Program-made: the position numbers and the translations under genes
NCBI GenBank assembly: GCA_026261815.1
Contig: JAMPIT010000894.1
Span: 54,313,147 to 54,377,146, forward strand
DNA length: 64,000 nucleotides
Origin: Monarcha castaneiventris obscurior
Lineage: Eukaryota; Chordata; Aves; Passeriformes; Monarchidae
Direction: 5' to 3'
The notes under the pieces: model-generated
The model's database searches: none
The model's input: the letters and a program-made list of their open reading frames with translations, nothing else
What the model was told of the DNA's origin: nothing
Shown: one piece after another, positions 45,522 through 57,257 of the stretch
Layout: every line of letters begins with the position of its first letter
Position numbering within the stretch: the stretch's first letter is position 1

Positions 45522-48500
45522 CTATTTAAGTTTCAGCAGTGCCGTGCCACAGCAAAAAGTTTTTCTGCCTTCATAATATATCACTGTAATGTTTTATTTA
45601 CAACAGAATTTGTTCCACAGACTACTGACTAAAATATGCTCTAGGCTAAGGCCATAAATTTTCAGATTTCACCCAATGAGTTTTAAGATGTTAAGTACAT
45701 TAAATTTTTAATTGAAAAGTAACTCAACTGCAATGTCATAACTTGAAAAGTCCAGAAACCTTATGAAGCCCAGCCTGCATCCACTTACACTAAAAACAGA
45801 GCACTACCTGTTTCTATACATGTCTGAATTTGCCTCCAGTTACTCTTAGATTTCTCTTTTCTTCCAGTTAGGCAAATTCACTCTCACATCCAAACCTGAA
45901 AGAAGCCCCAGAGCAGCAGTAGCCTCTGAATTCCCAGGGCCAGGGGCCTCCCACTACCTTCAATACCCTTTGAATCAGATCCTGGAAGAGCCTGTGTTCA
46001 CAGAGAACTTCATTTGCCACAGAGTGGCCCATAGGCCTCTAGAACCAAAGCTCTATTGAACAAACAAACCCCCACCCCCAACTTAATTGTCACATTTATA
46101 AGGGATATATTTTTTCATATATTAAGGCCTTTTAAAAAGAATTCGTAAGTATTTTTTAAAAATCCAATTTATATCACTTCAAATACTGAGGAAATATACA
46201 TGTAACAATAACATATGCTGGCTTTTAATCAACAAAATATTTCATAAGCATGGTCCTAACTTTATCCAAGAAGCCTGAGCCTGTTTTAATGAATCAAATC
46301 TAGAGTTAATCTAAGCCAAACTTTATTCAAGGATTTACAATAATGACAGTGCTATGAACAATCTTTGGGTATATAAGATGCAGAAAAAGCTTTTGTTACC
46401 TTTAACTGATATTTGCCTGGTTTTGCACTGTAAAAATATTCTCACAATGCCACGACCCCTCAGCTCTAGAACAGTGAGGAAACATTCCTGTAACAATGCT
46501 TCCAGTATGGAATGAATAATGCTCTGTGTTTAATAACTTCCACCATTTAATAAATAATGGATAACACTTAATCCTGATTTAAATGCATGACAGAAAAATC
46601 TCAGGGGAGCCCCAGTTTGATCCTATTCATTAAGGAGCAGAATCTGCTCCTTAGAGATGAGTTTGTTCCTTGATATGTCTCTCTGACTACAGGTGGCCAG
46701 GAATAGGCTCTGTACTAACTGTACTGTGCTGTTTGCACTCAGGTACAAAAATAACACTGCTTAGTCTAAGCCAGCATACAGCTCATTTATATTTTACCTC
46801 AAATCAGGCCTGTGAAAACAAAAGAATGCTGTTCTCACAGTCCACTTCACCTCCCTCTGTCTTGCTCCATGAGGTCAATTGGCAAGTAGAGGTTGCTACA
46901 AATTTAGGCCACAGCACAACCTTATTTTCTCCCCTTCATAGTAACTTAGGGAAACAATAAGCTATGGCCCACAAAGGTCTCATTAATTTCCTTTATTGAT
47001 TGAAACATAAGATACAAGGTGCCTCACAGCCCCTGAGCCACACAACAAAATAGATGCAAGGACCAGCAACGAGAAACACTAAGTAATGAAACAAAAGAAA
47101 TTATGAAAAGTAAAGCTAAGGATCAATATGCTGTTTTTCTGAAAGACTGTGCTCAGCTTTAAAAACAGAGTCGTTTGTGCTGAATGTTTAATTAGCTATA
47201 GATTGCTAAAGAAGGATTCCAGACCATCTGGAGTCTATTCTGTAAGTTGATCTGGAAACCTCTAGCTCAAAAATAGTCCCTGTGGGAAGGCACAAACATA
47301 CGTACCACAACCTCATCAGCAAGTTTCTGGAATATATTTTAGACAAAAACATGCCATCTTTATGTCCTGGGAAACCTGAGATGAAAAATAAAAGACCCCC
47401 AATACCAAAGTACTAGAAACAATTGGAGAAGCAAGGTATCATTTCTTAAAGGAGCAACAAGAGGGAGGTTAATACCAAAAAGCCTGATGAGGAGCTTTAG
47501 CTTCTAAACATTAAAAGATGCAATTATTCAACAATGTCAGATAATCACCCAGATGATAAATATACATCTGCTGAGCTTTTACAGGGAGCTTAAAATAAGA
47601 CTTACAATCTAGCAGAGGAACAGGAGCCCCCATTGCACTGGGAGGATGGGGAAACTGGAGCATCACACAGAAACTGAACAAAAGTTGTCTTAAAATAGAA
47701 CTTGGAATGATGCCATAGTTAATTGCTATAAATACAGAACATGCTGGTGTATTAAATGGGGTTTTTAAATACAGCTTTAACCAGAATGGAAAAGAAAGGC
47801 AAGTCTTGACAAAGACTTTGGTCACCATCAGCAGTACAAAGAAAACTGAAATAATTCTAGACAGTGACTAGTGAAAGACTTATATTTTGATATTTAAATC
47901 AGGTTGGATGAGACTAAAAGGCTTCCTCCCTGTTTCTGTAGCAAGAATAGAAAAATTAGCAGGTGTCTCTTGGAATGAGAAACCAGCCTGTGTACAATAC
48001 TTGAATTACAGTCCAATGGTGCAAAAAATGTTCTGGAGATGGCACAAGAGGTCCTTACTAAGCAGTTGACAATCAGCCTGCATAACAGATCTTTGCCCCT
48101 GAGAATCAGAGCAAACCTTTCCAGAGTGTATTTCCTGGTTTTTAACAAAGATGGAATCCTAGGAATCTAAAGAATGGGACTGGAAGCAGAACTTGGTTCA
48201 TTTTGATATCGGGAAGGGTTTCCACAAAGAAAGTTCATGAAAAAGAAAAGCTCTAGAGTATGAACTGAGTATTTAAAAAACAAGATGCAGTCTGGGAGTC
48301 ATAAATATACCTCCAGACTGGCCATGACTGAGCAATACAATCAAGGAGGGATTACCAGAGGGAGTTCTAGGCAAACTTTCCATCCTCTCTTTCCCATCAA
48401 ACACAGCCTGTGGTCACAGCATTAGATCCAGGTGTGAGGACATATTTTCCCATTCAGACAGAGACTCCATCTGGCTCTGCACATGGTGACAAAGAGTATG

Positions 48501-51500
48501 TCAAGCATGAAAAACATTTCCCAATAACCCCAGGTATGTTGTGAAGTACAAATGTGGTATTTGGAGCTCTTCAAGAACTAGGAGAACTGCTTCTAGTGAA
48601 ACCTCAAACAAAAATGTCAGGTAAACAAAAAAAAAAAAAACTACATAAAAAAGGGAGCCTTAGGTCATTGGCTTCTTGACTCACTTTTGAATCTTGGGAG
48701 AAATGGTTTGATGATTTTAGAATTTATGCATCTCTCTATACATATTACCATTTTAGCAAGCTAAATAGATATAATCATATGGCTTAAAGTTAAGTGGCAC
48801 TAGCAAAACCTGCTAAGACAGTAAAATAGAAACCCCCTAAACATTTATCTCAGAGTGATCCCAGACATTTTCTCCAGCCATATCATTTTTTTCTCTAAAC
48901 ATTTTTTATAGATTTCCTGTGCTTACAATGGATCTGCTTTTGAAAAACCTCAGACTCTGCAAATACATGTTCTGTTCCAAAAGAAAGAAAAATAGACACC
49001 AAAACTCATCACCCAGGTAACAGAAATGTAAAATGTAGATGCAAGAGTATGAGATAAACAATGCTATTTCACTTCTTTACCCTCATCTCTCTAGTTTGTT
49101 TTTTCATTATACAAATCACAAACAAGCAAAGGCACTGTGATAAATCCAGCAACTGGGAACAACTTCCAAATACTCCGTGCTCAGAAACAGTCAATCACTT
49201 GACAGAAACCTGGCATAGGATATTTACTTGTTATTCCTACCAGATGAAACTGAGCTTCTACCTAAAACTGTGTCTGTGCTTAGGAAACTGGAGTGAAAAG
49301 ATCCCTGCTTTAAAAAGGTGAATGAAATTTACTGCTGCCACTTGTGAATTCAAACACTTAAAATCACCCATTAAGGTATATGTGAGCATTCAAAAATGTC
49401 CTCAGCCTTCATTAGGTTCTGTTAAATTTTATCTATTTGCAAATGCATCTCTGTGGCATCTGCAGCTCTGACATGCACTGGGAGGGGTGGCAACACTCCC
49501 ATGATCCAAGCTCACACTCCCTTTTGCTGTAATGAAAATAATGGACAGGCAGCCACAAAATGCAGCTATCATCCTGCCATAGCTTCCAGTGATAAAAACC
49601 ACAAGAACAAAGCTCTGGGAGTTTCTACAGCTCAGAGTATCTCAGTACTTCTGTGATAAACTCAGCTACATCAGCAACGCTAAACTGCAAGGGGTTCCAG
49701 CTTCCTCTGCAGGACAGGCTGCATGTAACTTCTTACACACATTGGGATAGCCTCAAATAAACCAGATTGTTTGAATCTGACCATTAAAAAAGAACATACA
49801 GATATTTCCAGGACATGGGCTTTGGAGGGAGAAGCTGCTCATTTGGAGGGAGTGAGAAGTTGCTCCCTTTGGCTGCAAACATCCTGCAGACTGAGGTGCT
49901 TTTATAAAAAATGAAATGACAGTTCTGTGCAATTATGTCCACACATGTCCTCAGCAGATGGCCAAGGCCTCTGCACTGGTTTAAACCTGCTTCCTAATTC
50001 TAGCAGGTTTCCTTGATGGATGTGCATCCTTCCCTCTCCTTTGGCACGCTAATTTCATCACTCCCAGCAAAGGTTTTACTCAGCACTTATGGACTTGCCA
50101 CAACTTGACAGCTATACAATTTACTCTCACTAACAGCAAAACAAAAGGCACTTATGTCCCATTATCCTTTCCAAAGCCTGTCCTGGCCTAAGGTTGTAGG
50201 AGCATTGAAATTTCTATTTTGCTGCAAAAGAGCAAACTCAAACCTGACCATTTTCCCTTCTTTGAAAGGGATCTTGGTGCTCGATTTAAGGACCACGTCT
50301 CTTTTGTAAGGCAGCTGATGCAGACCAGCATTAATGAGTGGTACAGGGAATTTCCTCACAGAATCTCACACTGGTTTCTGTATGGCAAACAGCCCACATC
50401 CTGTGTGGGACCTTTACAACTGAACAGCAGCAGCAGTGGAGAAAACCAGACCAAGTTCTTTGCACAATGTGATGATGTGGCTCAAAGCGTCAGTGGAGCA
50501 GCTCTCATTTTCATCAGCAGAAAAGGTAATCTTGTGCTTTTAGCCAGAGGACAGCTACAGGATTGTGTATTCAATGGACTAAATAATTCCAACAGTCCTT
50601 CTGGTTCATTCTGTACTGAAAAGGACATTTTTGCAGGAGACATCTTCCCAAATCTACCATTCACCTGGATCCCTGAGGCAAAGGTGCATTTCCATTTACT
50701 GTATAACAGCAGGTAGTGAATAATCTCCCTCTTCACTCACTAGGCTCACTGTATTTTGAAATAAATTAAAATGGAACTGTGAGAACCTGTCAGTCTTATA
50801 AACAGGCTTTTTCCTGTTTCAATGATAGGTAGATGAAAAGTGCATTTATCCTGGGAAAATTTACTTCTCTCACTTAATCTTAGCAGTCTCTCAATACACC
50901 TTTTTTTTCCTTAAGATATGATCCAAACCCTACTAAACTTAATAGAAGAGGTTTTCATTGACCTCAGCAAGCTTTGAATCAGACCTATAAATTAGAGCCT
51001 GACCCCTTTCATAGAATTTATAATCTTTACAGCCTATCCCTGCAAAATTAGGACATTGTGGACTCTGTGCTTTATGCATCTTAAAATAGCTGCCAACAGA
51101 TAGTGCAGACTATGCTGTTCATTTAAGCATATCCTTGAACCCTGGTTATTTGTCTAATCTTACTCCAAGTGACCCCTTGCCTCTGATTAAGCTTCCTTCA
51201 TCACAGTTGTTCTAGGCCACCTGTCTTGCTGTCAGGTTAGGAAGCCCAGGCATGAGAGAAAAGGAGGAACTGTTTGGCCATGTAATCTCATATTAATAAT
51301 TTAAAATAGAGCTTTAGCAAGTTTTTCTTGTACCATATGAAAAGAAGTTTAAGATGAATGGTTAGCAGCAGTCATCCGTGACTATTATAATATGGAGCAT
51401 AGTTAATATTTAAAGAATATACACATCCATATGCAGAGAGAAAAAATGTTTGAAGTAGAACTGAATTTTTCCCTAACTCACTGCAGTTCATCCATAACCT

Positions 51501-51794
51501 CAATTTATGCCAGACTCAGTGACCCCATCCTCACTTCAAACTGAAGTGACCAGTCAAACATGACATACCAGCCCCTCAGCTTCACCATTCAAATTCTGAT
51601 TTAAGCAAATACCCCAACAGCAATAATTTTCTCAGAGTTAAAGTTCTTGCTTTATCATCAGTTTCCAAAGAACAGAAGTCTAAAGGAAAGAGATAAATCA
51701 TTAGCCTGCAACTTTAAACTATCAGGAGAAGAATGCTGCAATCCCAGGCTGGGTCCACCTTGAGCAGGAGCAGCTGGTTCAGTACTCTAACCCT
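45520..51794. other. Unannotated AT-rich DNA
   Basis: I recognise no gene. Notable points are a perfect 23-bp palindrome at 46631-46653, a 14-A run at 48627-48640, and a 165-codon frame on + (50219-50716) with a Ser/Asn-rich middle and no known domain. Confidence 0.4.
46631..46653. repeat. 23-bp near-perfect palindrome
   Basis: Arms TAAGGAGCAGA and TCTGCTCCTTA (11 bases each) are perfect reverse complements around one central A. Confidence 0.9.
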
Positions 51795-52415
51795 AGAATC
51801 CTAGAATATCCTGAGTTGGAAGGGACCCACAAAAATCATCAAATTGCAACTCCTGGCCCTGCACAGGACACCTCAAAAATCACCATATGTGCATGAGAGC
51901 ATTGTCCAAACGCTTCTTGAGCTCTGTCAGGCTGCTGCTGTGACCACTGCCCTGGGGAGCCTGTTCCACTGCCCAGCCACCCTCTGGGGGAAGAATCTTT
52001 TCCTGATATCTGACCTAAACCTCTCCTGACACAGATTTATGCCCTTCCCTCAGGTCCTGTCACTTGTCACTACAGTGAAAAGATCAATGCCTGCCTCTCC
52101 CCTTCCCCTTGTGAGGAGGCTGGAGACAGCAACGACGTCTCCCCTCAGTCTCCTCCAGGCCAAACAGAACAAGTGCCCACAGCTGTTCCTTGTATGGCTT
52201 CCCCTCCAGACCCTTCTCCATCCTCATGATCCTCCTTTGGACACTCTCTAACCTCTTCATGTCTTTTTTTTGCCCCCAGCACTCGAGGTGAGGCTGCCCC
52301 AGCTCAGAGCAGAGCAGAACAATCCCTCCCTTGCCTGGACAATGATGCTGTGCCTGATGCCCCCAGGACAGGGGACACCCCTGTGCCCTCACATGACCCC
52401 GGCAGCCCTTCAGGG
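51795..52415 (-). mobile_element. CR1 LINE 3' fragment
   Basis: Antisense CR1. The 3' end on - is at 51795, where the octamers read ATTCTAGG twice, an unusual variant of the terminal repeat. Upstream on that strand are the 3' UTR, the C-terminal ORF2 block, and in the - frame at 52084-52476 the codons ESVQRRIMRMEKGLEGKPY followed by EQLWALVLFGLEE, the conserved CR1 segment after the RT core. The RT and endonuclease domains are absent. The stretch is more GC-rich than its flanks, as expected for CR1 in AT-rich DNA. Confidence 0.94.
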
Positions 52416-55400
52416 GAAACAAGCTAACAAAACCAAAACAACCCCCCTGTGAATCACCTAGCTCAGCCTTTTCCACTTAGCAGCTTCCTCTGGCATTAAG
52501 CAAATTCCTCTTCCACCTGCACCTCCCAGCTACAGCGTTCAGTGCCAAGAGAAAAGGTGTGTGACTGAGGAAACATCATGTCCTGTTTACAGACAACCAG
52601 TCAGTGCCAGATGTCTGACTTCAAACTAGAAGAGAGAATGTTAAACCACATTCCAGTAACTCACAGGCAATTCTACAATGGAATATCCTTACTGAATGAA
52701 AGGATTACAGCCCATTGTCACAGCTGTAAAGACACTCAGAAAGAGGTGTTCTGATTTAGCAGCATTTTGAACACTCTGTATGGAGGCCTGAGTGAATCCA
52801 CAGTGAGAAGTCAAGGGTAGCACACTCCTATCAGCATTTCTGCAGTCACAGAGACTGGTACATGAGCAGGAAGCCTGTATGGCACCCATGCTACATCCTC
52901 AGACAGTTTGGTAGCACTGTCATCCAACCAAGCTTTTTACCATTAATATCACATCATTCTTGGGGGAAAATGTGGACAAATTTTTTCTAAAGTCACAGCT
53001 ACTGAAAGAGAAAAACAACAGTTAAGTATTTCTTGTTTGAGAAGCTGTTTGACTGGTATATTTAATCAATCACTCTATAGGATAAATTTCCATTTGGAAA
53101 ATAAAATGCTTTACTGGACCCCAGTTGACACAATAAGAGAATTCAGGTTTTATTTATAGCTACTTGCAAATTACTGACAAATCAAGAGTGACTTTGTTGT
53201 TCTTTCATACTCTGCTTTGCCACAACTGCAGAGATTTTCACTGTTTTGAACCTCAAAGTTTCCAGAGGGTTGCAGTGAGTTTCTGTATTGGAGGCTCCCT
53301 TTTGGTGCTTCTAGGTTTTCCACAATGTTTCCTAACAAATAGATCTGATTTTAATTAAGGGAGGGAAAGAAACAGACCAGATGCTCTATAGTTACACAGG
53401 TCCCTGGTCAAATCTTGTGTCAGAGGAAACCCAGTGGCAACAAAACATTGCTTTAATGTTGAGCAGCACACAAGCAGAATTATACAGAGGGGGCAAAACA
53501 CTCCTGGTTCACAGGGGGTTGTGATGCATTTTGATTCTCCTACATCTCCTTCAGATAAAAATACACATTTACTAAAACTCAGGGGATACCCTGGAGTAAT
53601 CTTCTTTCAAATATGATTTATTATACCTACTCTTTTGTAAGGGTCTAGTTAAGAAAGTCAAAGTGACCTGGAAGCTGATGCACCTATTTAGCACCGGAAT
53701 AACTTGTGGTTAATGACAAATATATGTGAATAACACAAGCATTGTGATAAACTGATGCACTGCTGGAATTCACACAAAAATAATTACTTAGAGCTTTCCT
53801 AGAAGTAGAACAAGAGCAGGAGAATGATCACATTGAACATAAATGCAGCCAAGTCTTCTAGGCAGTCTTGACAACTGCCTACTAGTGGGGATTTACTGCA
53901 ATGTATGTATGAAATTAATCCATAATTTAACATTTATGCTAGTTTACATCTGTTTACAAGTCCTACTTCCTATTTGATTGAGTAGCACAACCCTTTCCTC
54001 ACATCAGCCAGGGACATCATTATTAACTGATAACAACCTCAATTTGCAAATTACTTAAATCTAATGGGGCTTTATTTCATTACCATACTGGCTGTAATTC
54101 CAAGTCAACATTCATTACTGACATAGTTCCATTTTAATGCAGACAACTATGCATTGCTGAGAAGTTATTTATAATGTCCTAAATATTTTATTGTGAAAGA
54201 AATGTGCCCTTTTGCCTAGGAAAAAAAGTAAGAAAAAACCCAACACCATTCTGTATTATGTAAAGAAATGAAAACCTGAAGCAGGACTTCCTTGCCTACA
54301 GCCATGTAGAACATACAATTAAGGGCTGTGTGCCCAGAAAAGGCTCTATACAGCAAGGATGTATCACTTCACTTACATGTCTGCTTCCTCAGCTTATCAA
54401 GGGCATTCCTAGCCAAAACCTGTTCTTTTCTTTCCACTTTCAAGCCCTAAGCCAATTACTGCAGCACGTTGTTAATCTGTTTCCAAGCTGTGCCACACAA
54501 ACATCTGAGTCAGAACTCATTTTTTCCACACTGCCATGGAGTGACCAGGCAAAAGGAGCACAGCACATCCTTCCATGCATCTGTCACAAATTCTGTGATT
54601 CTCCAGGTCCAAGTGACACAATATCCTGTGTAAGGAGCAGAATGACAGATGAATTGCTCCTGCATCTGGAAGGAAAGCAGAAAATCCACCAACAATAAAC
54701 CAAAACTGAACAGCTCTGTGAAGTTCCCTGCTATTTGCAACTCCGCTGCATTTACAGACTGGACATCTGCCTTCAGGACTACCTTCCATATTTCTCTTAG
54801 GGATTAAAATTTGTGCCTTAGCCGAGAATCTGAGATGTGTCCAGCTGTTTTCCAAATTGGATTTTTGTCTGTCAGCCTGCTTCCAGCCCTAGAACAGATC
54901 AACGTTAGAGTTCATTGCTTCCATTTTATTTCTTCCCTTGTATGGACAGCTCCTGTTTTCTACCTTTAATTGCATCTTTGTGGATTAAGGCTCTCCAGCT
55001 CACATCCTGGTTCCTCTCTCCAAAAAGAGAAGCTCAAACCTTATCTGGTTAGTCTCTCCCACCTAAAACAGTTATCTGATGGCAAGAAGGCAGCAACTAT
55101 AAATACAATGTGCATAAAAATCTGTTTCTAGCAGGCCCTCTGCCAAAAATTCTTTTAGATAAGTAAAGCAAGTAGAATTGTAGAAGTTTTTCTTATATGG
55201 GTCACTGCCCATGAACTATTAGGAAGTAACCCTTCCAATTTACTTTGAATGATCCTTGGCAAAGAGTCAGGAACACTCAAAAATCTCATGGAATGCCAGA
55301 GGCTCTTTTCCATTTCCTGTATTTGGTACATTTCACACCTTCCAGAGGATGCTTATTTAAGCGTAAGACATCACTTCAAACTGATTTATCAGGAGCCAGC

Positions 55401-55710
55401 CATTCAGACTGAGACATTAATCCCAGAATTCTGCAACCAACAAATTATAAGCCAGGAATACTGAACTAAATAATTCACTCAGTAACAGTGTTAACTTCAG
55501 CAAATGCACAAACCCACCAGAATCCAGAGAGGAATTGTTTGCAACTCACCATGGTAACAGTGCACCGAGGCCAGCTATCAAAATTCACCCCCCTCCACTA
55601 AATGACTTCTCCTGCAGGAATAAACAGAGTATCAACAACCCCTTCCCCAGGCCCCTTTTAATTCTAATACAGATATCATTACCATCCACTTTGGAAACAG
55701 CATGTAGGTC
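52416..55710. other. Unannotated AT-rich DNA
   Basis: No gene recognised. A 122-codon frame on + (54330-54698) is overlapped by two - frames and is treated as chance. Confidence 0.45.
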
Positions 55711-55870
55711 GTTTGTGGTATTTTGTTGGGTTTTTGTTTAGTTGAGGTTTTTTTTTGGTGGGGGGGGGTTGTTGTTTGGTTTGGTTTTGTGGGGGCGTTT
55801 GTTTGTTGGGGTTTTTTTGGTTGGTTGGTTTTTTAAGGGTTTTTTTTCAATTTTTAAATTTTTATTTCTG
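55711..55870 (+). repeat. GT-rich low-complexity tract with strand asymmetry
   Basis: The + strand has no C at all from 55711 to 55795. It is made of T runs and G runs, including nine G at 55760-55768, five G at 55791-55795 and GGGG near 55808, followed by long T runs. The - strand is correspondingly A/C-only. It may form G-quadruplex or other unusual structures. Confidence 0.9.
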
Positions 55871-57130
55871 TACTTCAACAAAACACTGAAGAGCTCCTTG
55901 TGCAGCCCCTCTACAGATTAACAGGCCAAGCCTTCCCCCATTAATGCCAATTGACTTCCAGGAGGAAGAGCAGGTTGTTGTTAAGTACAGTAATATTTGT
56001 TTCACCTTCACCCATCTTAACCTCTTAAAAGGTTGATATTTATGGGCAACAGTGTCTGCTCTTCTCACGGGGGTTTTGCAAATGCATAGCATTAACCTGT
56101 CATTTGATTTTCCACTTGAGCTGGTGTACACAGTGAGGTAAAGAGCAGCACTGAGGTATGTTGGTAATGACTCCCACGGATAAATCCATACATATTTTAC
56201 ATTGGAGTGTGACCCTTACAGGTTTGCCTCTTATTTTCCCACAAAAGGTTATTTGCACCTTACTGGCTTCCTTCCAGGAAGTGCAAGGGAGGCTTACACA
56301 GGACACCCTCAACATTCTAATGGCCTCAGTATGGCTTTTGGATTTATGGCCAAACCATCCCATTAGTACACAGCTCCATTGTAAAACAACTGTAAGTGTA
56401 ATTATGTGAGACAGAGGCCATCCTTCAGCAAGGACAGCTGCACAGCATTAGCACTTTATTCCTACCTGATTCAGAGTATGATTTTTAGTTCATTTAGTTT
56501 GAAATAAGAAGCAAGAAAAACATCTGTGTCCCATCATAGTGTGCACTACACATCTGCTATGCATTTTTTTCTGAGTCTTCTTGCTCTGAATCCTCGTGTT
56601 ATCTCCCAGCTTTACCTTATACTGTGGATGTAGTAATTTATTACAAAAGCATTTCTACACTGTCCCATTTCTTTCTAATGTAGCATCACAGATAAAAGCA
56701 ATAAATAGGCTCAAGAATTGAATCCTTTTCTGCATGTCTACAGAGATTGCTGCAAGCTCTATGTTCAAAATGTTTTGCAGTGATGCAATTCAAACACGTT
56801 TAAAGTAACCCATCTATTCATTCTCAGGTATGGGGTTTTGGTAGGTAAGTAAAATAAAACAACTTCTCTGGTTCACCAGGGAAATGGCTGAGAAAAATCT
56901 GACTCTTTCCTGCCCACAATCCATCTCTTCTGATGGCACTGAAGGAAGCACTTCTGTCTCCCTGTGCCCTCTCTCAGGTGGGCTGCAGTGCTGCTTTGCC
57001 CTTCCACCCCTTCAGCAGGTTTTCCACGCTGATTTCTGTGTTCTCACACCCCACACCTCTGCACTCCCACAGGAATTTGGTCCCAAGCTTCTGTCAGTGC
57101 AAGTGTTAATTCATGCAGCTGCTTCATGTG
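55871..57130. other. Unannotated DNA
   Basis: No gene recognised. Confidence 0.45.
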
Positions 57131-57257
57131 TAAATTGGCTCTTCCCTTTGGCTGCTCATCAGTTCCTCAGGTCCTGAGTATCCCCAGTATAAATGGGGAT
57201 AAATGGGCTTTTCCCTTTGGCTGCTCCTCAGTTTCTCAGGTCCTGAGTATCCCCAGT
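57131..57257 (+). repeat. Tandem duplication, 69-bp period, two copies
   Basis: Copy 1 is 57131-57188 and copy 2 is 57200-57257. They differ at only a few positions and share TCCCTTTGGCTGCTC and CAGGTCCTGAGTATCCCCAG. The period is a multiple of three, so frames are kept: on the - strand the words WGYSGPE and SSQRE appear twice. No protein family is recognised. Confidence 0.9.

Noticed and set aside
50219..50716. 165-codon open frame on +, with an internal GTAATC donor-like site
   Set aside because: No known domain, and no convincing acceptor or second exon.
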